The notes beneath the pieces are model-generated. The model worked only from the letters and a program-made list of their open reading frames with translations. It was not told the origin of the DNA and did not search any database. A DNA stretch of 64,000 bases from Ministeria vibrans ATCC 50519. Taxonomy: Eukaryota > Opisthokonta > Filasterea. The position numbers and the translations under genes were made by a program. Within the stretch, counting starts at the first letter, position 1. Each line of letters opens with the position of its first letter. The stretch covers positions 1 through 64,000 of the forward strand of contig CALSCP010001313.1 of assembly GCA_943704425.1 (NCBI GenBank), given 5' to 3'. Of the stretch, positions 52,481 through 64,000 are shown piece by piece.

Positions 52481-55400
52481 CAACAACATCCACTAAAACA
52501 ACAACAACCACAACAGCAACAACATCAACAACCGCACCATCAGTCTCCCAAAGGCTTTAGCCGTCGCGAACATGGCTCTGCCTCGAGTCTCGTCTCGGTG
52601 CTCACCAACTCGACTGTGCCCGACACAGCTGTAAGTGTCAACACTGACACAGTTCCCATCCATCGCGAGTCCCCCTCGTCGTCTCTGCCTCCACCCGACG
52701 TTGAACCTCTCTCGCCCGACGACAGTGTGTTCACGACCACCAATGGTAAGAGCCGCTTTAGTGTAGGAGACGAGACAAGCGATGAGAACTTTAGCGACGT
52801 CACCGAGGAGTTTCCAGAGGACAATGGCGAAGATGACCCGGACAGCTACTTCAACTCGACCAACCCTCGACCGGTCGAGAAGCGCGCACCCGCCCAGGAG
52901 CATACCATCCGCGCACCGCGTGCGCGTCCCATTACGGTCCCGCTCGCCAAGAAGAGTGACAGTGGAACAAAGAAGAAGAGTAACACGGTGATGGGGGCAG
53001 CGAACGGCCATGGCGCTGCTTCGTCAACGTCGGCGTGGGACAAGAAGACGACGGTCGAGCAGACGTCGTTTGCAGACCAGCTCAATGCGGAGCTGGACAG
53101 TCTATTTGAGGAGGAAGACACGGTGGCGGCACTCGACGAGCTCACGCGTGAACTTGAGACCACCACTGTTGCTGCGAGTTTTGCTGACAGCGATACTGAT
53201 GGCGCAAGCACGCGCTGCAACAGCGATGATGCTCTGCTGGGGGGTGTGCGAGGGTCCTCCTTGGTGACAGAGTCGTCGTCGTCGCCCGTGTCCACGTCGC
53301 CTAGCACGGTTGCAGCCAAGACGGTACGTGCCGCAGCGTCGACGATCCAGATCCACGAGAGCGACGGCGTGTACAAGACGCTGCAGGTGGATGAGACGAC
53401 AACGGTACGCGGTGTGGTTCTGATGATGCTCGCACGCTTTTTCCATGTCGCTGAGAGCGAGAACGCCGAAGGCAAGTACATGCTGTTGGTGCAGCTGCCG
53501 GACGGGAGCACGCGACGTCTCAAGAACGGCGAGCTTGTGCTTCATGTCAAGCGCCTCCTTGAGATGGACTCCTCCGTGCGCGGGTTCAAGTTTCGCCTTC
53601 AGCGCAACCTGGTACGCCGCAACAGCAGTGGACGGCGGACCGTCAACTCGGTCAAGAAGAAGCACCGTAGCGACTCGACGAATCGCAAGAAGGGACGCGA
53701 CAAGAAGAACCGCGGGAGCAAAATCACAGACATCGTGACGGGCGTCGAAGTGGTCGATCCGGTCGCCGACGATCTAAGCGACTGGTCACTTTTTGGTGGC
53801 AACTCACCCTCGCTCGACATTATGGTCGCCGAGCGTGTTGCCGCCGAGCGGATTCAGCGCACCAACTTGCTCAAGTCCAAGCGCACCCAGACGGCCAAAG
53901 TTGCGGCGGCGGTCGCTGTCGCTGCTGCTGCGGCGTCAACTGCCGCTGTTCCCGGTGTGCTGCCATTGTCATCTGCTGTTGCGATGAAAGGTTCCCCCAA
54001 GACCCGCCTTACTGCCGCCGCTGCCTTTTCCGCCAAAAATGCCTCGACTGCAGCCACCACCTCTGTACTTGTCCAACCCGCCACTGTGCCTGCTCCCTTG
54101 ATTGACCCCTCCTCGACGTCTTCTGTTCCCGGCCCTTCACCCTCCGTGACCTCCGACACGGCCTTGAGCGCGACCTCTCCGCCACCCCTGAGCCCACACA
54201 TTCCAAGAAGTGTCTTCCAATGGGACACAACAGCCGCGCAGCAGGCCATCAAGGACGCCAACAACGCTACTACCATCAACAATGGCAACAACATGACGGA
54301 CGCCATTGCAAAAAGCCCACACACCACCTCGTCCGTCACCACGCCCACCAACACCACCGCACCTGCTACTGCACCCACAGCCTCCTCATCACCATTGCTC
54401 GTACCACACGCGTCACAAACCAAGCCGCTCCTGGTGCACCCAGGGGCGACACATCAAGACACCTCCGGTGTCACAGCAGGAGCTGTGTCGCCGCAGAACG
54501 AGTCTCCCTCGTTGCTCCTCGAACTTGACGAGATTCTTTCGGACCTCGACCGGTCCGTCACGCTTCCAACCTCCACCACACCCACCATGCGTCCCAGTGC
54601 AACCACTAACGCTACGACTGTTGCCCGACCCCCGTCGTCGCCGTCGCTCACCTCGCCCTTTCTTGTGGCCCAATCTAGCCTCGACTTGAGCGTTGCGTCG
54701 CATCCCACCACGGGAGGCACACAGACGAGCGACATTGTGTCTCGGCTTGTCAATGAAAATAAACGACTGCGTGACCGACTGCATCGTCTTGAAGAGCGCG
54801 AACGGCGCAAGGTGACCACAACGCCCTTCAAACAATTCCATTTGCCAATACACCCGTCGCCAACGACAACGACACCGACGCCCCAGCCACCCAGTGCCGT
54901 GGCCGTGGGTCCAGGACGAGCCCAAGTGGCGCTATCACCGCACGAGCAAGTGAAGGGGCCCTCTCCTCTGCTGGCGGGTCCGTCTCTGTCGGACTCGAGT
55001 ATCGCCGACCTCGTCGATAGTGCAGTGGGTCCACTCCTTGCAAGCGCACCCCCAACCGAGCCCAATGCGAACGAATCGACCCGCTCGCTTTTTCAAATGC
55101 GCCAGCGTCAGCTGCAGATGCGTCAGATCCAATCGACACTCCCTGCGGCGGCGGCGGCGGCGGTGGAAACATCAACTCCTTCGCCTCACAATGATTCTCT
55201 GTCTCCTCTTCAACGTCTTCAGCAACAACAGTTCATTTTGCGGCAGCGACAACTGCAACAACAGCGTCCCATCCAACAACAGTCTCTACAGCCACTCCAA
55301 TTGTCTCACAATTTGTCTCCCAGTCACAAGCTTGAGGCGACGCGCGAGTCACAAGAGTTTCAACAGCCATTGCTTAAATCCCTTTTGCCTTGCAATGGGA

Positions 55401-56919
55401 GCAGTAGTAATAGTAGTAGTGGCGGTAGCGATGTGGCGCTTGCACAGGTGCAGCGGGAAGTGGAGTTTGAGCGAATGAAAGTGCGGGCACTGGAGGCACG
55501 CGTGAAGGAGATGCAGGAGCGCACGAACCTGCTGGAGGAGGAAACGGAGCGGCTCAGCGGTGACCGTGAAGCGGCTCAGTCGAGCCTCTCGTCGATGGGT
55601 CGTGACCTTGAAATGAAGGAACGTCAGCTCAAAGGTAATGTCGATATGATCACACATGCTGTTGTCACTGAATTGTGTTGGTACAGGCTCGCAGGATCAG
55701 TTGTTCCAGGCACTCAAGGACCAGTATCTGCTGCGTGGTGAGGTCGAGCGCCTCAAGCAGGGTGTCGGGCAGTATGTCATGCAGCTGCGCAACCAGAAGC
55801 GCAAGGTTAGCGCAAGGGAACGCCAAGAGCCTTCTTCTGACTGGACTCTTGTGCTTGTAGATCAATGTGATGAAGAACAATCTCAAGTTCCGACAAGGGG
55901 AGATTTCGCAGTTGCAGGCGGAAGTGGAGCAGCTCGAGGCGGACATCAAGTACGCAGCCTTGGTCAAGTACACTTGAGAGCGTCTCGCCTCACGCAACTG
56001 TTTGTAGGGCCAAGGATGTGCGGATCGGGTGGATGCAGAGTGAAATTTCTCCCGAGGTGCTGGCACAACACGTATCGCCACGGCCTAAGCGGTGTCCGTC
56101 GCTGGCCAAGGGCCGAGGGGCGCGACGGCGTGTGCGGTTTGCGCCTGAGATTGTGTTTCTCGATGCGGCACTCGACGGGAATCTGCACGAGGTGGAGCAG
56201 TTGGTTGAGAGCGGTATTGACGTTAATACCCGCAGCAGCCAAGGTAATGGGTCGTATAGGTGTTCATGAAATTATTTTTATTATTATCATAGTTATCATC
56301 ATTGTATTGATTGTTGGTTGCAGGTGTGACTGCGCTGCACAATGCGTGTTGCAACGGCCATGAGGATGTCGTGGAATACTTGTCGGAGAATGGGGCGGAT
56401 GTGAATGCGGTCGACGAAGACAAATGGTACGACGGAAGTGCCTCGCGAAACTGCTTAATCTTATCTGTCTGTGTGTGTGTGTGTGTGTGTGTTTTTTTTT
56501 TTCTTTTCTTTTTTTCTTCTGTATCATTATTAAATGGGTTGTATTCTTCTTCTTCTTCTTTTTCTTTTTTGATGTATGTGTAGGACACCGCTGCACTCTG
56601 CGGCGTGCTCGTGTTCGGTGAGGACGGTACAGCTGCTACTTCAACATGGCGCAGTGCTTAATCTGCTCAACACAGACGGCGAGACTGCCCTTGATGTGGC
56701 CGAAGATCCTTTCGTGATCCACACCCTCAAGAGTAAGTGCACCCCCCCTTTTTTTCAGCGTCTTCCATTACTGTTTTTTTTCTCTTCTTTTTGTTTTCTG
56801 TCTTCCAACTTTATTTCTTCCCTTTGTCTCTCTTTGCCTCTGTTTATCACTTTATTTCTCTCTCTATCACTTTATTTCTCTCTCTATCACTTTGTTTCTC
56901 TCTGTCTTTATCACTTTAT

Positions 56920-56954
<35 letters not shown>

Positions 56955-57443
56955 TGCTTACTCTCTTTCGCTTTCTCAAATTATGACGATCCTTCATATT
57001 ATATGTTCTTTCGCTATTCAGGTGCCGTTGAGCGCAAGGAGAAATCAACGTGGCTTTACGTTCTCTGTGACATTATGGGCGAGGTGAGTCACAGATCAAC
57101 CAGTATGAACAGCACCCCTTCTGAGACCTTGTTTTTTTTGTTTTTTTTTCCTTTACTCGCACAGGACGGGCAGCTGAACTTGCATGAGAACTCGCGTGTT
57201 CGTGTGGTGAATCGACCGAGTGCGGCTGCGTCGCCGTCGATCGCATCGAACCGCGAGACGAACAACCCAGCGTTGGGCGACGGCGAGCAGCTAGTCGCCA
57301 ACAACAACGGTGACACCGGCAGCACCAGCAGCAATGAGCAAGTCATCTGGCAGGTCGAATACAACGCAAGCATCTTCAGCGTGTCGGCTGCCTTCCTTGG
57401 CGAGTTCCCCAAGGGTGTCTCTGGCCTTACTTCATCGTGTTAG
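51813..57443 (+). CDS. ASPP-like protein (PPP1R13 family): RA, coiled coil, ankyrin, SH3-like
   Basis: Predicted 1,586 residues from nine exons (51813-51990, 52089-55634, 55687-55805, 55861-55949, 56008-56243, 56324-56426, 56584-56732, 57022-57083, 57165-57443), all phase-consistent. Order: C2-like beta domain (1-190), poly-Gln/His, disordered Ser/Thr/Pro, an RA/ubiquitin-like domain near 477-570 (YKTLQVDETTTVRGVV), short coiled coil near 945, long coiled coil 1180-1310, PP1-docking RVRF near 1353, three ankyrin repeats (GVTALHNACCNGHEDVVEYL, WTPLHSAAC), and a degenerate SH3-like end. The RVxF-ankyrin-SH3 order matches animal ASPP1/2. The N-terminal C2-like part is not in animal ASPP. Whether it binds a p53 relative is unknown. 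Confidence 0.85.
52438..52545. repeat. CAG/CAA repeat encoding poly-Gln
   Basis: CAGCAGCAGCAG passing into CAACAACAA, in frame in ASPP-like exon 2, gives about 20 Gln followed by Gln/Pro/His-rich sequence. Mixed CAG and CAA codons suggest a long-standing tract. Confidence 0.9.
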
Positions 57444-57682
57444 TTGATGCCATTATATTGACAGACACTGTGATTGTAATGATTGTATTATTGATACCTT
57501 TTTTTTCCGTATAATACGTTTTGAGATTCTGAATTGTTTGTTGTTTAAGTAAAGTAAACTTCATTTTTTTCCCCTTCGTCTCCTCTCTGTGGGGCCTCTC
57601 ACCTCCATCGCCTGTCTTACCCCTCTTCCCTCCTACCACGTCTCTGCGCTTCATTTCGTCCGTTGATCGTTGAACGACCGCA

Positions 57683-59184
57683 ATGCGCAACACTGCCCCC
57701 GGCAAACCAGACGCGGACGACGACGAGCCGCCCGCTGCTCTCCCCTCGGTCAGGGCATCTTCGCGAACGTCAACGGTCCTAGCGAAAGCTTCTTCACACA
57801 CTGTGTCGACGTCGCTGGCGCACAATAGTTCGCGCGAGACCACCGCCTCCTCCACATCCACCGCACCTGCGGCTGGCCCCATCCCATTCGTCGCGTCGGC
57901 CGACAACACACAGCCAGACACCGCCGAGCAGGTGTCGCAAGTACCGCAAGCCAAAGAGGGGTTTCAACCCATCGCATCGCCGTTTTCATCCTCGGCAACA
58001 CCGACTGCAGAAGAGGGCACGGTGAAGCACAGCCTTGCACCGGCTACCCACACGTCAACTGCCGTATCAGACGCAGCACGACCGCATGCGCAACCGATTG
58101 ACACGGTTGGTGGGGCGCTTCAAGCACTTCTCTCGCAGCTTCCGCTTGAACCGAAGCCGCTTGACGCCACCAAACCCCTGTCCAGTGCTACCAGCGTCCC
58201 TGCCACTAGCATTGCCACGACATCCGCAACCGCAACCTCCCTTAGCGCTCCGCCCGGCGAGCTTTTGCCCCAAACGCGCCATGGAAGAGTTCGTCGTGCG
58301 CCCACCATTCATGCCGACTGCTTTCTCGCGCACGACAAAATTCCCCGTCAACGCACACTTCCAAAAAGTCGACCCCGAAAGACACCCCTCTCAAAAGCTG
58401 TTGCTGCAGCTAGGATGACGGAAGCTGTTGCTGCAGCTAAGAAGGTGGCGGATGCTGCACCTCCACAACGAGCAAAGGCGGGCGGTGGCAGCACACGTCC
58501 CTCACGCAGCACACCTCCCTCACGCAGCAGGAAACGAAAGGCAGACAGCACAGATACAGCCACGGAAACAGCAGATACAACATCAACAGCATCCTCAACA
58601 AAATCAACAACACCACCAACAGCAACAACAACAACAGTACCGTCATCAACAACGACAATCAATGGTAGGGCACGCAAGAAGCCAAAATTGCCAACGGTGG
58701 CTGATGTGCGCCAGGCGGTGAAAGGCACAACCATTGCCAAGACAGGCGCGACGATCCTTTCGGCAGAGCTGGGCAAGCACGCACCCACGAGCGCCGAGTT
58801 TCTCGTGCACAACACACACTCACCGCTGGGCGAGCCTCAGATCAACCTGCGCCATCTAGTGAACCACGCACGCTTCAGCAGTCTCGACGCGACCACCCGT
58901 GCCGCGCTTACGACACTCTTGCCCGCTTGTGACATTGGCGCAGACGGTACTGTCGCCGAGCACATTTTCACGTGCAACCCGTTTCTCTCTCAGGCGCTCA
59001 CCGAGTTCCGCCAGCACTTGCGCGAGGGGTTGCTCACGGCCGACGCAGAACGCAAACGGAAGAGGAGACAACGCGCATGCGAGCTCCGCCGTCAGAAGAT
59101 TCCCGACTGGAAGGTATTATTATTCTATTCTTATGGAGCACACACATACACACTAAGCGCAAACGCACACACAAAACACACAAA

Positions 59185-59216
<32 letters not shown>

Positions 59217-59378
59217 GAAGATGCCGTATGTACGCACGCTACTCACGACCACTCGTTTTTGTAGAAGCGCCACTTTGAAGAGTCATGGGGAGATCTGCAG
59301 CGGAAAGACGGACAAGAGGAAGAAATGCAAGAGGAGAGGGATGCGCATGATGATGGCAATGGTGACATGAGTGAATAA
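57683..59378 (+). CDS. ASXL-like protein with DEUBAD domain
   Basis: Predicted 514 residues from exons 57683-59113 and 59265-59378. The first 360 residues are Ser/Thr/Ala/Pro-rich and low complexity, with a KSRPRK basic patch. The C-terminal 130 residues form a DEUBAD (ASX homology) domain: LRHLVNHARFSSLDATTRA, LTTLLPACD, CNPFLSQALTEFRQHLREGL, and IPDWKKRHFEESWGD across the splice junction. In animals DEUBAD proteins (ASXL, INO80G/NFRKB, RPN13) activate BAP1/UCH37-type deubiquitinases on chromatin or the proteasome. ASXL fits best (LLPACD like LLPEVD, then WKxxxFE), but no PHD finger is present. Confidence 0.8.
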
Positions 59379-59407
59379 TATACACATGTATACAAGTAAG
59401 TAGGACA

Positions 59408-60586
59408 CTACACCAATGGCTTTGAGAACCAGTCTACAACGTCGGTCGCTGCGGGGAGTGCAGAGGATGCTGGAGGGGGCGGGGGAGGCGGGGGAGGCGC
59501 CCCGTCGCCCGCAAGTTCGTTGGAAAGACCTTCGGCGGTGCACACGTCGGGGACTTGTGGCTGCTCGTGACACTGTTGTTGCTTCTGTTGGAGGGTGGCG
59601 AGGATGGTGCTGGCCATGGAGCCACTGGGAAGGGGCGTGATGGGCGAGCACGCAACGTAGCCGAGACGCGAATAGAAGCGCTGGCGGTCGTGTGTGCTCA
59701 GGTACGCTGTCGTACAAGACCATTGGGTGTCGCCGTTGCCTTGGCTGTTCATTCCCTGCGATGCAAGGTACAATTCGGTGCCGCGCATGAGAAGGGCGCC
59801 GAGTCGACGCCCGCGCAGTTCTCGGCGTATCACCACAGACTCTATCACGGCTCCCGTGCTGTCTTCGAGCGCTCGTGAGACCCGCGCAGCGCCCACAGTA
59901 GTCACTGCAGGTGCCGTGCCACTCTGGCTGTTGTCGTCGAGCACACCGCATTGTAACACCACGTAGGTGGGTAGGGATGCGCGGCAGTGACGCAACGAGG
60001 CGAGTCTCGCCGAGCTACTACGACCCCACTCATCGTGAAGCATATTAAAGCAGTCATCGGTGAGGCTGGGCTCCTCGTGAAGTAAATAGACGTCGGCGCA
60101 ATTGCACACAATGTGTGGCGAATACGTAAAGAGCGTCACGAGAGCACGGTGTGTGGCACACTCGCGCTGCTTCAGCCATGACACGACGCGATCGAGCAGT
60201 CGACGCCTGTCGTTGGGCTCCACATCAAGAGAGTGGATCCACCAGAATCGAGGAGACGCCTTCAGCGCACGTCGCTTCTCGTGTTCCGCAAGCGCTTCCG
60301 GGACCGACGCGCAAGGCGATTCAGTGACGAGCACCGTCGAGTGGCTGCCCAGTACCTCGAGATACCGTGGTTCGCGGACGATCACAATCAAATCAGGGAC
60401 AGCATCAAGCAGCGGCATGGCGTGAGGTGGCGTCGAAGGGTCTATCAGCACGAAGCAGGGTTGAGCGGCGCCGCTCAAATCCGCCACGGCTCCTTCCTGA
60501 TTTCTGACACCGCTTCCGTCCGCAACAAAGTAGCTGCCCGCAGGCAGCACCTTCTCGTCATTCTCTGCTCTTGAGAGGGAGTTCAT
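59408..60586 (-). CDS. NAA80: GNAT acetyltransferase, NAA80-like (actin N-acetyltransferase)
   Basis: Single exon, 392 residues. The C-terminal part (about 175-325) is a GNAT domain with LHDEWGRSSSARLASLRHC, GAARVSRAL, the acetyl-CoA loop RRELRGRRLGALLM and STHDRQRFYSRLGYVACSP. These match NAA80 (LINEQWPRS, THDQVHFYTHLGYQ), the enzyme that acetylates mature actin. A run of ten prolines near 363-372 corresponds to the profilin-binding proline segment of NAA80. The first 170 residues have no counterpart in animal NAA80 that I know. Cytosolic. It ends 29 bp from the ASXL-like stop (convergent). Confidence 0.85.
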   Translation of the reverse strand: MNSLSRAENDEKVLPAGSYFVADGSGVRNQEGAVADLSGAAQPCFVLIDPSTPPHAMPLLDAVPDLIVIVREPRYLEVLGSHSTVLVTESPCASVPEALAEHEKRRALKASPRFWWIHSLDVEPNDRRRLLDRVVSWLKQRECATHRALVTLFTYSPHIVCNCADVYLLHEEPSLTDDCFNMLHDEWGRSSSARLASLRHCRASLPTYVVLQCGVLDDNSQSGTAPAVTTVGAARVSRALEDSTGAVIESVVIRRELRGRRLGALLMRGTELYLASQGMNSQGNGDTQWSCTTAYLSTHDRQRFYSRLGYVACSPITPLPSGSMASTILATLQQKQQQCHEQPQVPDVCTAEGLSNELAGDGAPPPPPPPPPASSALPAATDVVDWFSKPLV

Positions 60587-60691
60587 AGAAAAATTCTGAG
60601 AATCTGAGTAATCTCCTTCTTCACAAGTTTATACAGAGTTTGTTTGTTTCAATTTCATATCATTTCATTAAAGTCTTTGGGAGTGGCCACG

Positions 60692-61580
60692 ATGCAACGG
60701 CCCACTGGACCAGCGCCGCCTGTTAGTGCTTCGGTAAGGGAACGATCTTCAACGTCGTTCTGAGTGCTTATGTTTTCTCTTGGAAAGGCATCGACGTGGA
60801 AAGAGCACAAGACGGACGAAGGACGCACGTACTATTACAACACAGTCACAAAGCAGACGCAATGGGACAAGGTTTGTGTTCCGCGAAGGCGATTTAAAGG
60901 GTGAGTTTTGACATGCTGACGCGTTTGGTTGCTTGATAGCCTCCGGAGATGAAATCCCACGCGGAATTGCTGCTGTCGACGTGCCCCTGGAAGGAATTCA
61001 AGACGCCCGAAGGGAAGCCCTACTTTCACAACAGCACCACCAAGGAGACGGTCTGGAAGGTGCCCGACGAGCTGCAGCGCATTCGCGAGCAACTCGAAGC
61101 GGATCAGCAGCAGCGTGAAGCGCCCGCAGCCACCACTGCCGCCTCACTTGCCCTTGAAGGAGGCCCCGAGCCTGGCCAGGTTCCAGCGACCAAGCAATTT
61201 GCGTCGCACGAAGAGGTAAATTCATTTTCTTGTCGAATTTTGCATCGTCAAGCTTTTGACCTTTCTTTGCACCAAGGCGCACGAAGCCTTTATTGGGATG
61301 CTAGACACACACGATGTTGCTCACCTGCCCAAGTGGGAAGACGTACATCGTGTCGTGATGAACGACCCGCTCTTTTCAGCGCTGCACACCATGGCTGAAC
61401 GCAAAGGCGCGTTTGCCGATTTTCGAGCACGAAAAGCACGCGAAGCTCGTGCTATCGAGGCGAAGAAGGCACGTGAGCTGTGCGAGCAGCTGAAAGAACA
61501 CCTATTGAGTAAGTCTCCTTCACATTCTCTCGAGCGAACTTCTCTCCCCTTTCCCACACGCACACACACATAATAATTAT

Positions 61581-61622
<42 letters not shown>

Positions 61623-63525
61623 TATATTAATTATAATAATTATAATAGAGAGACGCCCACCCCACTCACAGACACACACACATACACACACACACACACA
61701 CACAACGCAAACATACTACACTCACTTATTCAGCACGACGCACACTCAAAAATATATCATCTTCATTAAATGTGTGTCTTTGCCACCCCAAGATTACAAG
61801 TACATTTGGCCCGACATGCGGTTCGGAGAGTGCGCTGATCTGATGTCGGATGAGGCGGTATGGCGGGCGGTGGCGAACGAGCGCGATCGACGGGATGTCT
61901 TTGACGATGTGGTGCGGCAACTAAAGCGACAACACCACGAGCGCGATCTGGAGCTGCGTCGCGAACGGTGGGTGCTCATTCGACGGGTCATTCTGAGTTT
62001 TGAACAATTTGATGCGCACACGCCATGGGCGACAGCACGCCCCCTCATTCTGGCGCATGCTGATCTGCAGCCTGTGGCGGCACGCGGGAAGAAACTAGTC
62101 GAGGTGGAGGCAGAGGAAGAGGGAGGGGCGCCGTCGATGCGCGAGGTGGACGAGGACGAAGACGAGGCGGTGACGCGCCAGCGGACCGTCATGAAAGACT
62201 TTCATGAACTCGATGTGCTTGTTGTGTGGGAGGAGGTGTCGCTTGAACGTGGCCGTGAGGAGGAGACGGTTATTCGCAAGGCACGCGATGTCGAGCGTAC
62301 TCGCCAGCGCACCAACCGTGAGGCATTTCTGTCGCTTTTGGAAACGCTCGAGGCGGACCGTCGCATTCATGCCTCGTCCACCTGGAAGGAAACCTACCCG
62401 CTCATTCGCGACGATGCGCGCGTTGACGCTATGCTCGGCCAGCCGGGCTCGTCTCCGCTTGATCTGTTCAAGTTGCGTGTGCAAGAGATGCGCGACCGTG
62501 TGACGCGTGGCGCGCGCGACATTCGCACACTCGTGCACCACTGCGCGCCCGACTTTGTCTTCAGCGCCCGAACCTCACTGGCGCAACTGGAGGAACTGTT
62601 GGCAGCAATTCCGTCTGTCAGCGCCGACGGCACAGCGGTGGCCCCAGCGGAGGCGGCGGCGGTGTCGTCGTCGTCGTCGTCGTCGTCGACCTCTGTCGCT
62701 GCACTTCCGACGCACATTGCCTCTCTTGTTGATCTGGTGCATCTACCGGTATTTTTGCGCGATCTCCCTATGGTATTTGAATACTTGCACGCCAAGGCTG
62801 AGCGCCGCGAAGAACAGGTTAGAACGGCTCTTAGTCGCGACTCGGAGCGCGTCAAGCGTCTTTTCCGACGGACTCTCGCACGCGCGGCCACGAGCGTACC
62901 CATCGACCCCAATGCAGTTCCGTCATGGGCCGAGTACCGCCTCAATCTCAGTGCCGATGTCAATCTTGTCTTGGCTGCCATTGGCGAGGAAGAGTGTGCG
63001 AGCCTCTTTGCCAACTTCCTCAAAAACATCCCCGAGCCGGGCGAGCTCGGCAGCGACGACGACAACGATGCCAACGGAGACGCCGACCCTGCGAGCAAGG
63101 TCATGATGGGCGCAGAAGTGACAGCGATCGTGTCAACAGGAGGTGGAGGAAAGAAGAAGGAGGAGTCGGGCGAAGTGGCCGCTGCCAAGCCCGTCTCGTC
63201 ACTCAACATCTTCGAAGAGTTCGGCAGCGACGACGAAGATCATGACGGACGCGACTATGGTAGTGACGATGGGGGCGGTGGGCGTCGTCGCTCGTCCTCG
63301 TCCTACGGCGGCGCTACTTCGTCGCGCCACAGCCATAGCTATCGTGAGCACAGCCACCGTGAGCACAGCCATCATCACCACCAGAGCGAACGTCACCGAC
63401 AAGGCCGTTCACACCACCGTCGCTCAAGTCGTTCTCCACCCCCTGCCTCGTACAAACGCTCTCGCCATGACTCGCGCGACCCCGATGACGACGTTGCTCG
63501 TTCAAAGCGCCAGCGTCCCGAATGA
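60692..63525 (+). CDS. PRPF40: Pre-mRNA-processing factor 40 homologue
   Basis: U1 snRNP-associated factor bridging the 5' splice site and branch point. Exons 60692-60733, 60788-60871, 60940-61215, 61277-61508 and 61793-63525 give 788 residues. Two WW domains: about 16-42 ([25 protein letters not shown]) and 55-83 ([24 protein letters not shown]). From about 140 there are several FF domains ([24 protein letters not shown]; later R[10 protein letters not shown], [13 protein letters not shown]). The C-terminus is rich in Ser, Arg and His ([23 protein letters not shown]), as in the FBP11 family. Intron 4 is packed with TAA and CA repeats. Confidence 0.95.
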
Positions 63526-63662
63526 GAATGAGCCAATGAACTTAACAGCGCTTTGTTTTGTTGTCTTCTCTTGAATAGATTGCTACAGTTTCGTACAAAT
63601 TTCATTTTTCTTTTTGTTGTCTCAGTTTCAGTTTCAGTTGGTTGTTGTTGTGTGTCGTGCTC

Positions 63663-64000
63663 TCATCGAACAATTTTTTCTGGAGCATCGTCAGCGAGCT
63701 GTTGAGCGTTCGCTGGGTCGGGCATTAGAATCGCCGAAACATTCCCTGTGCTGTCGTTTAAGTCGACACTGTCGTTGGAGTCATGAGAGTCGACGAAGGG
63801 ACGACGCAAACTCTGGAGGAACTGTCGTTGTTGCTGCTGCAGAGCTGATTGTCGTTGCGAAGCGTCGAGTTGATCAAAGTGCACCAGGTGGCTTCGCGAA
63901 AGAGCCAAGGGAGAATAGGCGGGAGGCGGAGGGGGCGGAGGAGGACGCGTGAAGAGACCCTCAGTCAGGGCTCGTCGGGGTCTGGCAGGCGCAAACAAGT
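63663..64000 (-). CDS. C-terminal end of an unidentified gene, cut by the right edge
   Basis: A frame open from the right edge to TGA at 63663 encodes the last 112 or so residues: a run of eight prolines, a Gln-rich helix (SQRQSALQQQQRQFLQSLRR) and an Asp/Ser-rich tail with SHDSNDSVDLNDST. Splice sites could lie inside it. It is convergent with PRPF40, 137 bp apart. Family not recognised. Confidence 0.5.
   Translation of the reverse strand, partial: LFAPARPRRALTEGLFTRPPPPPPPPAYSPLALSRSHLVHFDQLDASQRQSALQQQQRQFLQSLRRPFVDSHDSNDSVDLNDSTGNVSAILMPDPANAQQLADDAPEKIVR

Overview
This window is nuclear DNA from a gene-dense, intron-rich unicellular eukaryote. Genes have short exons and GT-AG introns, and neighbouring stops are often only 38-140 bp apart. 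The inventory includes spliceosomal, RNA polymerase II, augmin, SKA and APC/C subunits. It also includes relatives of families best known from animals: ASPP/PPP1R13, CSRNP, a p47phox/Tks-like PX-SH3-SH3 protein, ASXL-type DEUBAD, NAA80, KLF-type zinc fingers and EGF/LamG adhesion proteins. I infer a unicellular holozoan (a protist relative of animals), but the species cannot be fixed from the sequence. I saw no tRNA, rRNA, transposon or CRISPR.

Layout. 0.2-16.7 kb: 5' half of mitochondrial NADP-isocitrate dehydrogenase, PX-SH3 scaffold, asparaginase, LRR protein, two type II membrane proteins, transketolase, a 39-bp minisatellite and a KLF-like factor. 16.8-25.7 kb: CSRNP, ANAPC13, SKA1 and an ankyrin protein. 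25.8-33.9 kb: RPB5 cut into two pieces around a block holding truncated EGF/LamG and SNRNP200 (Brr2) genes and one complete coiled-coil gene. 34.3-44.3 kb: universal stress protein, an intronless Nudix-like gene and an intronless methyltransferase/PLP fusion, HAUS1, a kinase, MINDY and NAA10. 44.6-64 kb: an orphan terminal exon, the 3' half of IDH, peroxisomal enoyl-CoA isomerase, transhydrogenase, ASPP, ASXL-like, NAA80, PRPF40 and a gene running off the right edge.

The most striking result is structural. Two housekeeping genes (IDH and RPB5) are each cut inside an intron at a TC / ATCACTTTG microsatellite. Their halves match in phase and in protein sequence across the cut. Inverting the block from the left edge to about 44.8 kb joins the IDH halves; removing about 26.26-32.7 kb joins the RPB5 halves. 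Two Ns gaps are present, one of them at an RPB5 junction. Mis-scaffolding at a dispersed microsatellite is the simplest reading; a real rearranged haplotype is the alternative. Gene order across 26.26, 32.7 and 44.8 kb should not be trusted.

Metabolically, IDH, transhydrogenase, transketolase and the peroxisomal isomerase point to ordinary NADPH and carbon metabolism in mitochondria, cytosol and peroxisomes. HAUS1, SKA1 and ANAPC13 are mitotic; SNRNP200 and PRPF40 are splicing factors; NAA10, NAA80 and MINDY modify proteins. Exon boundaries are my own manual predictions from splice signals, phase and homology recalled from memory; no search or transcript data were available.
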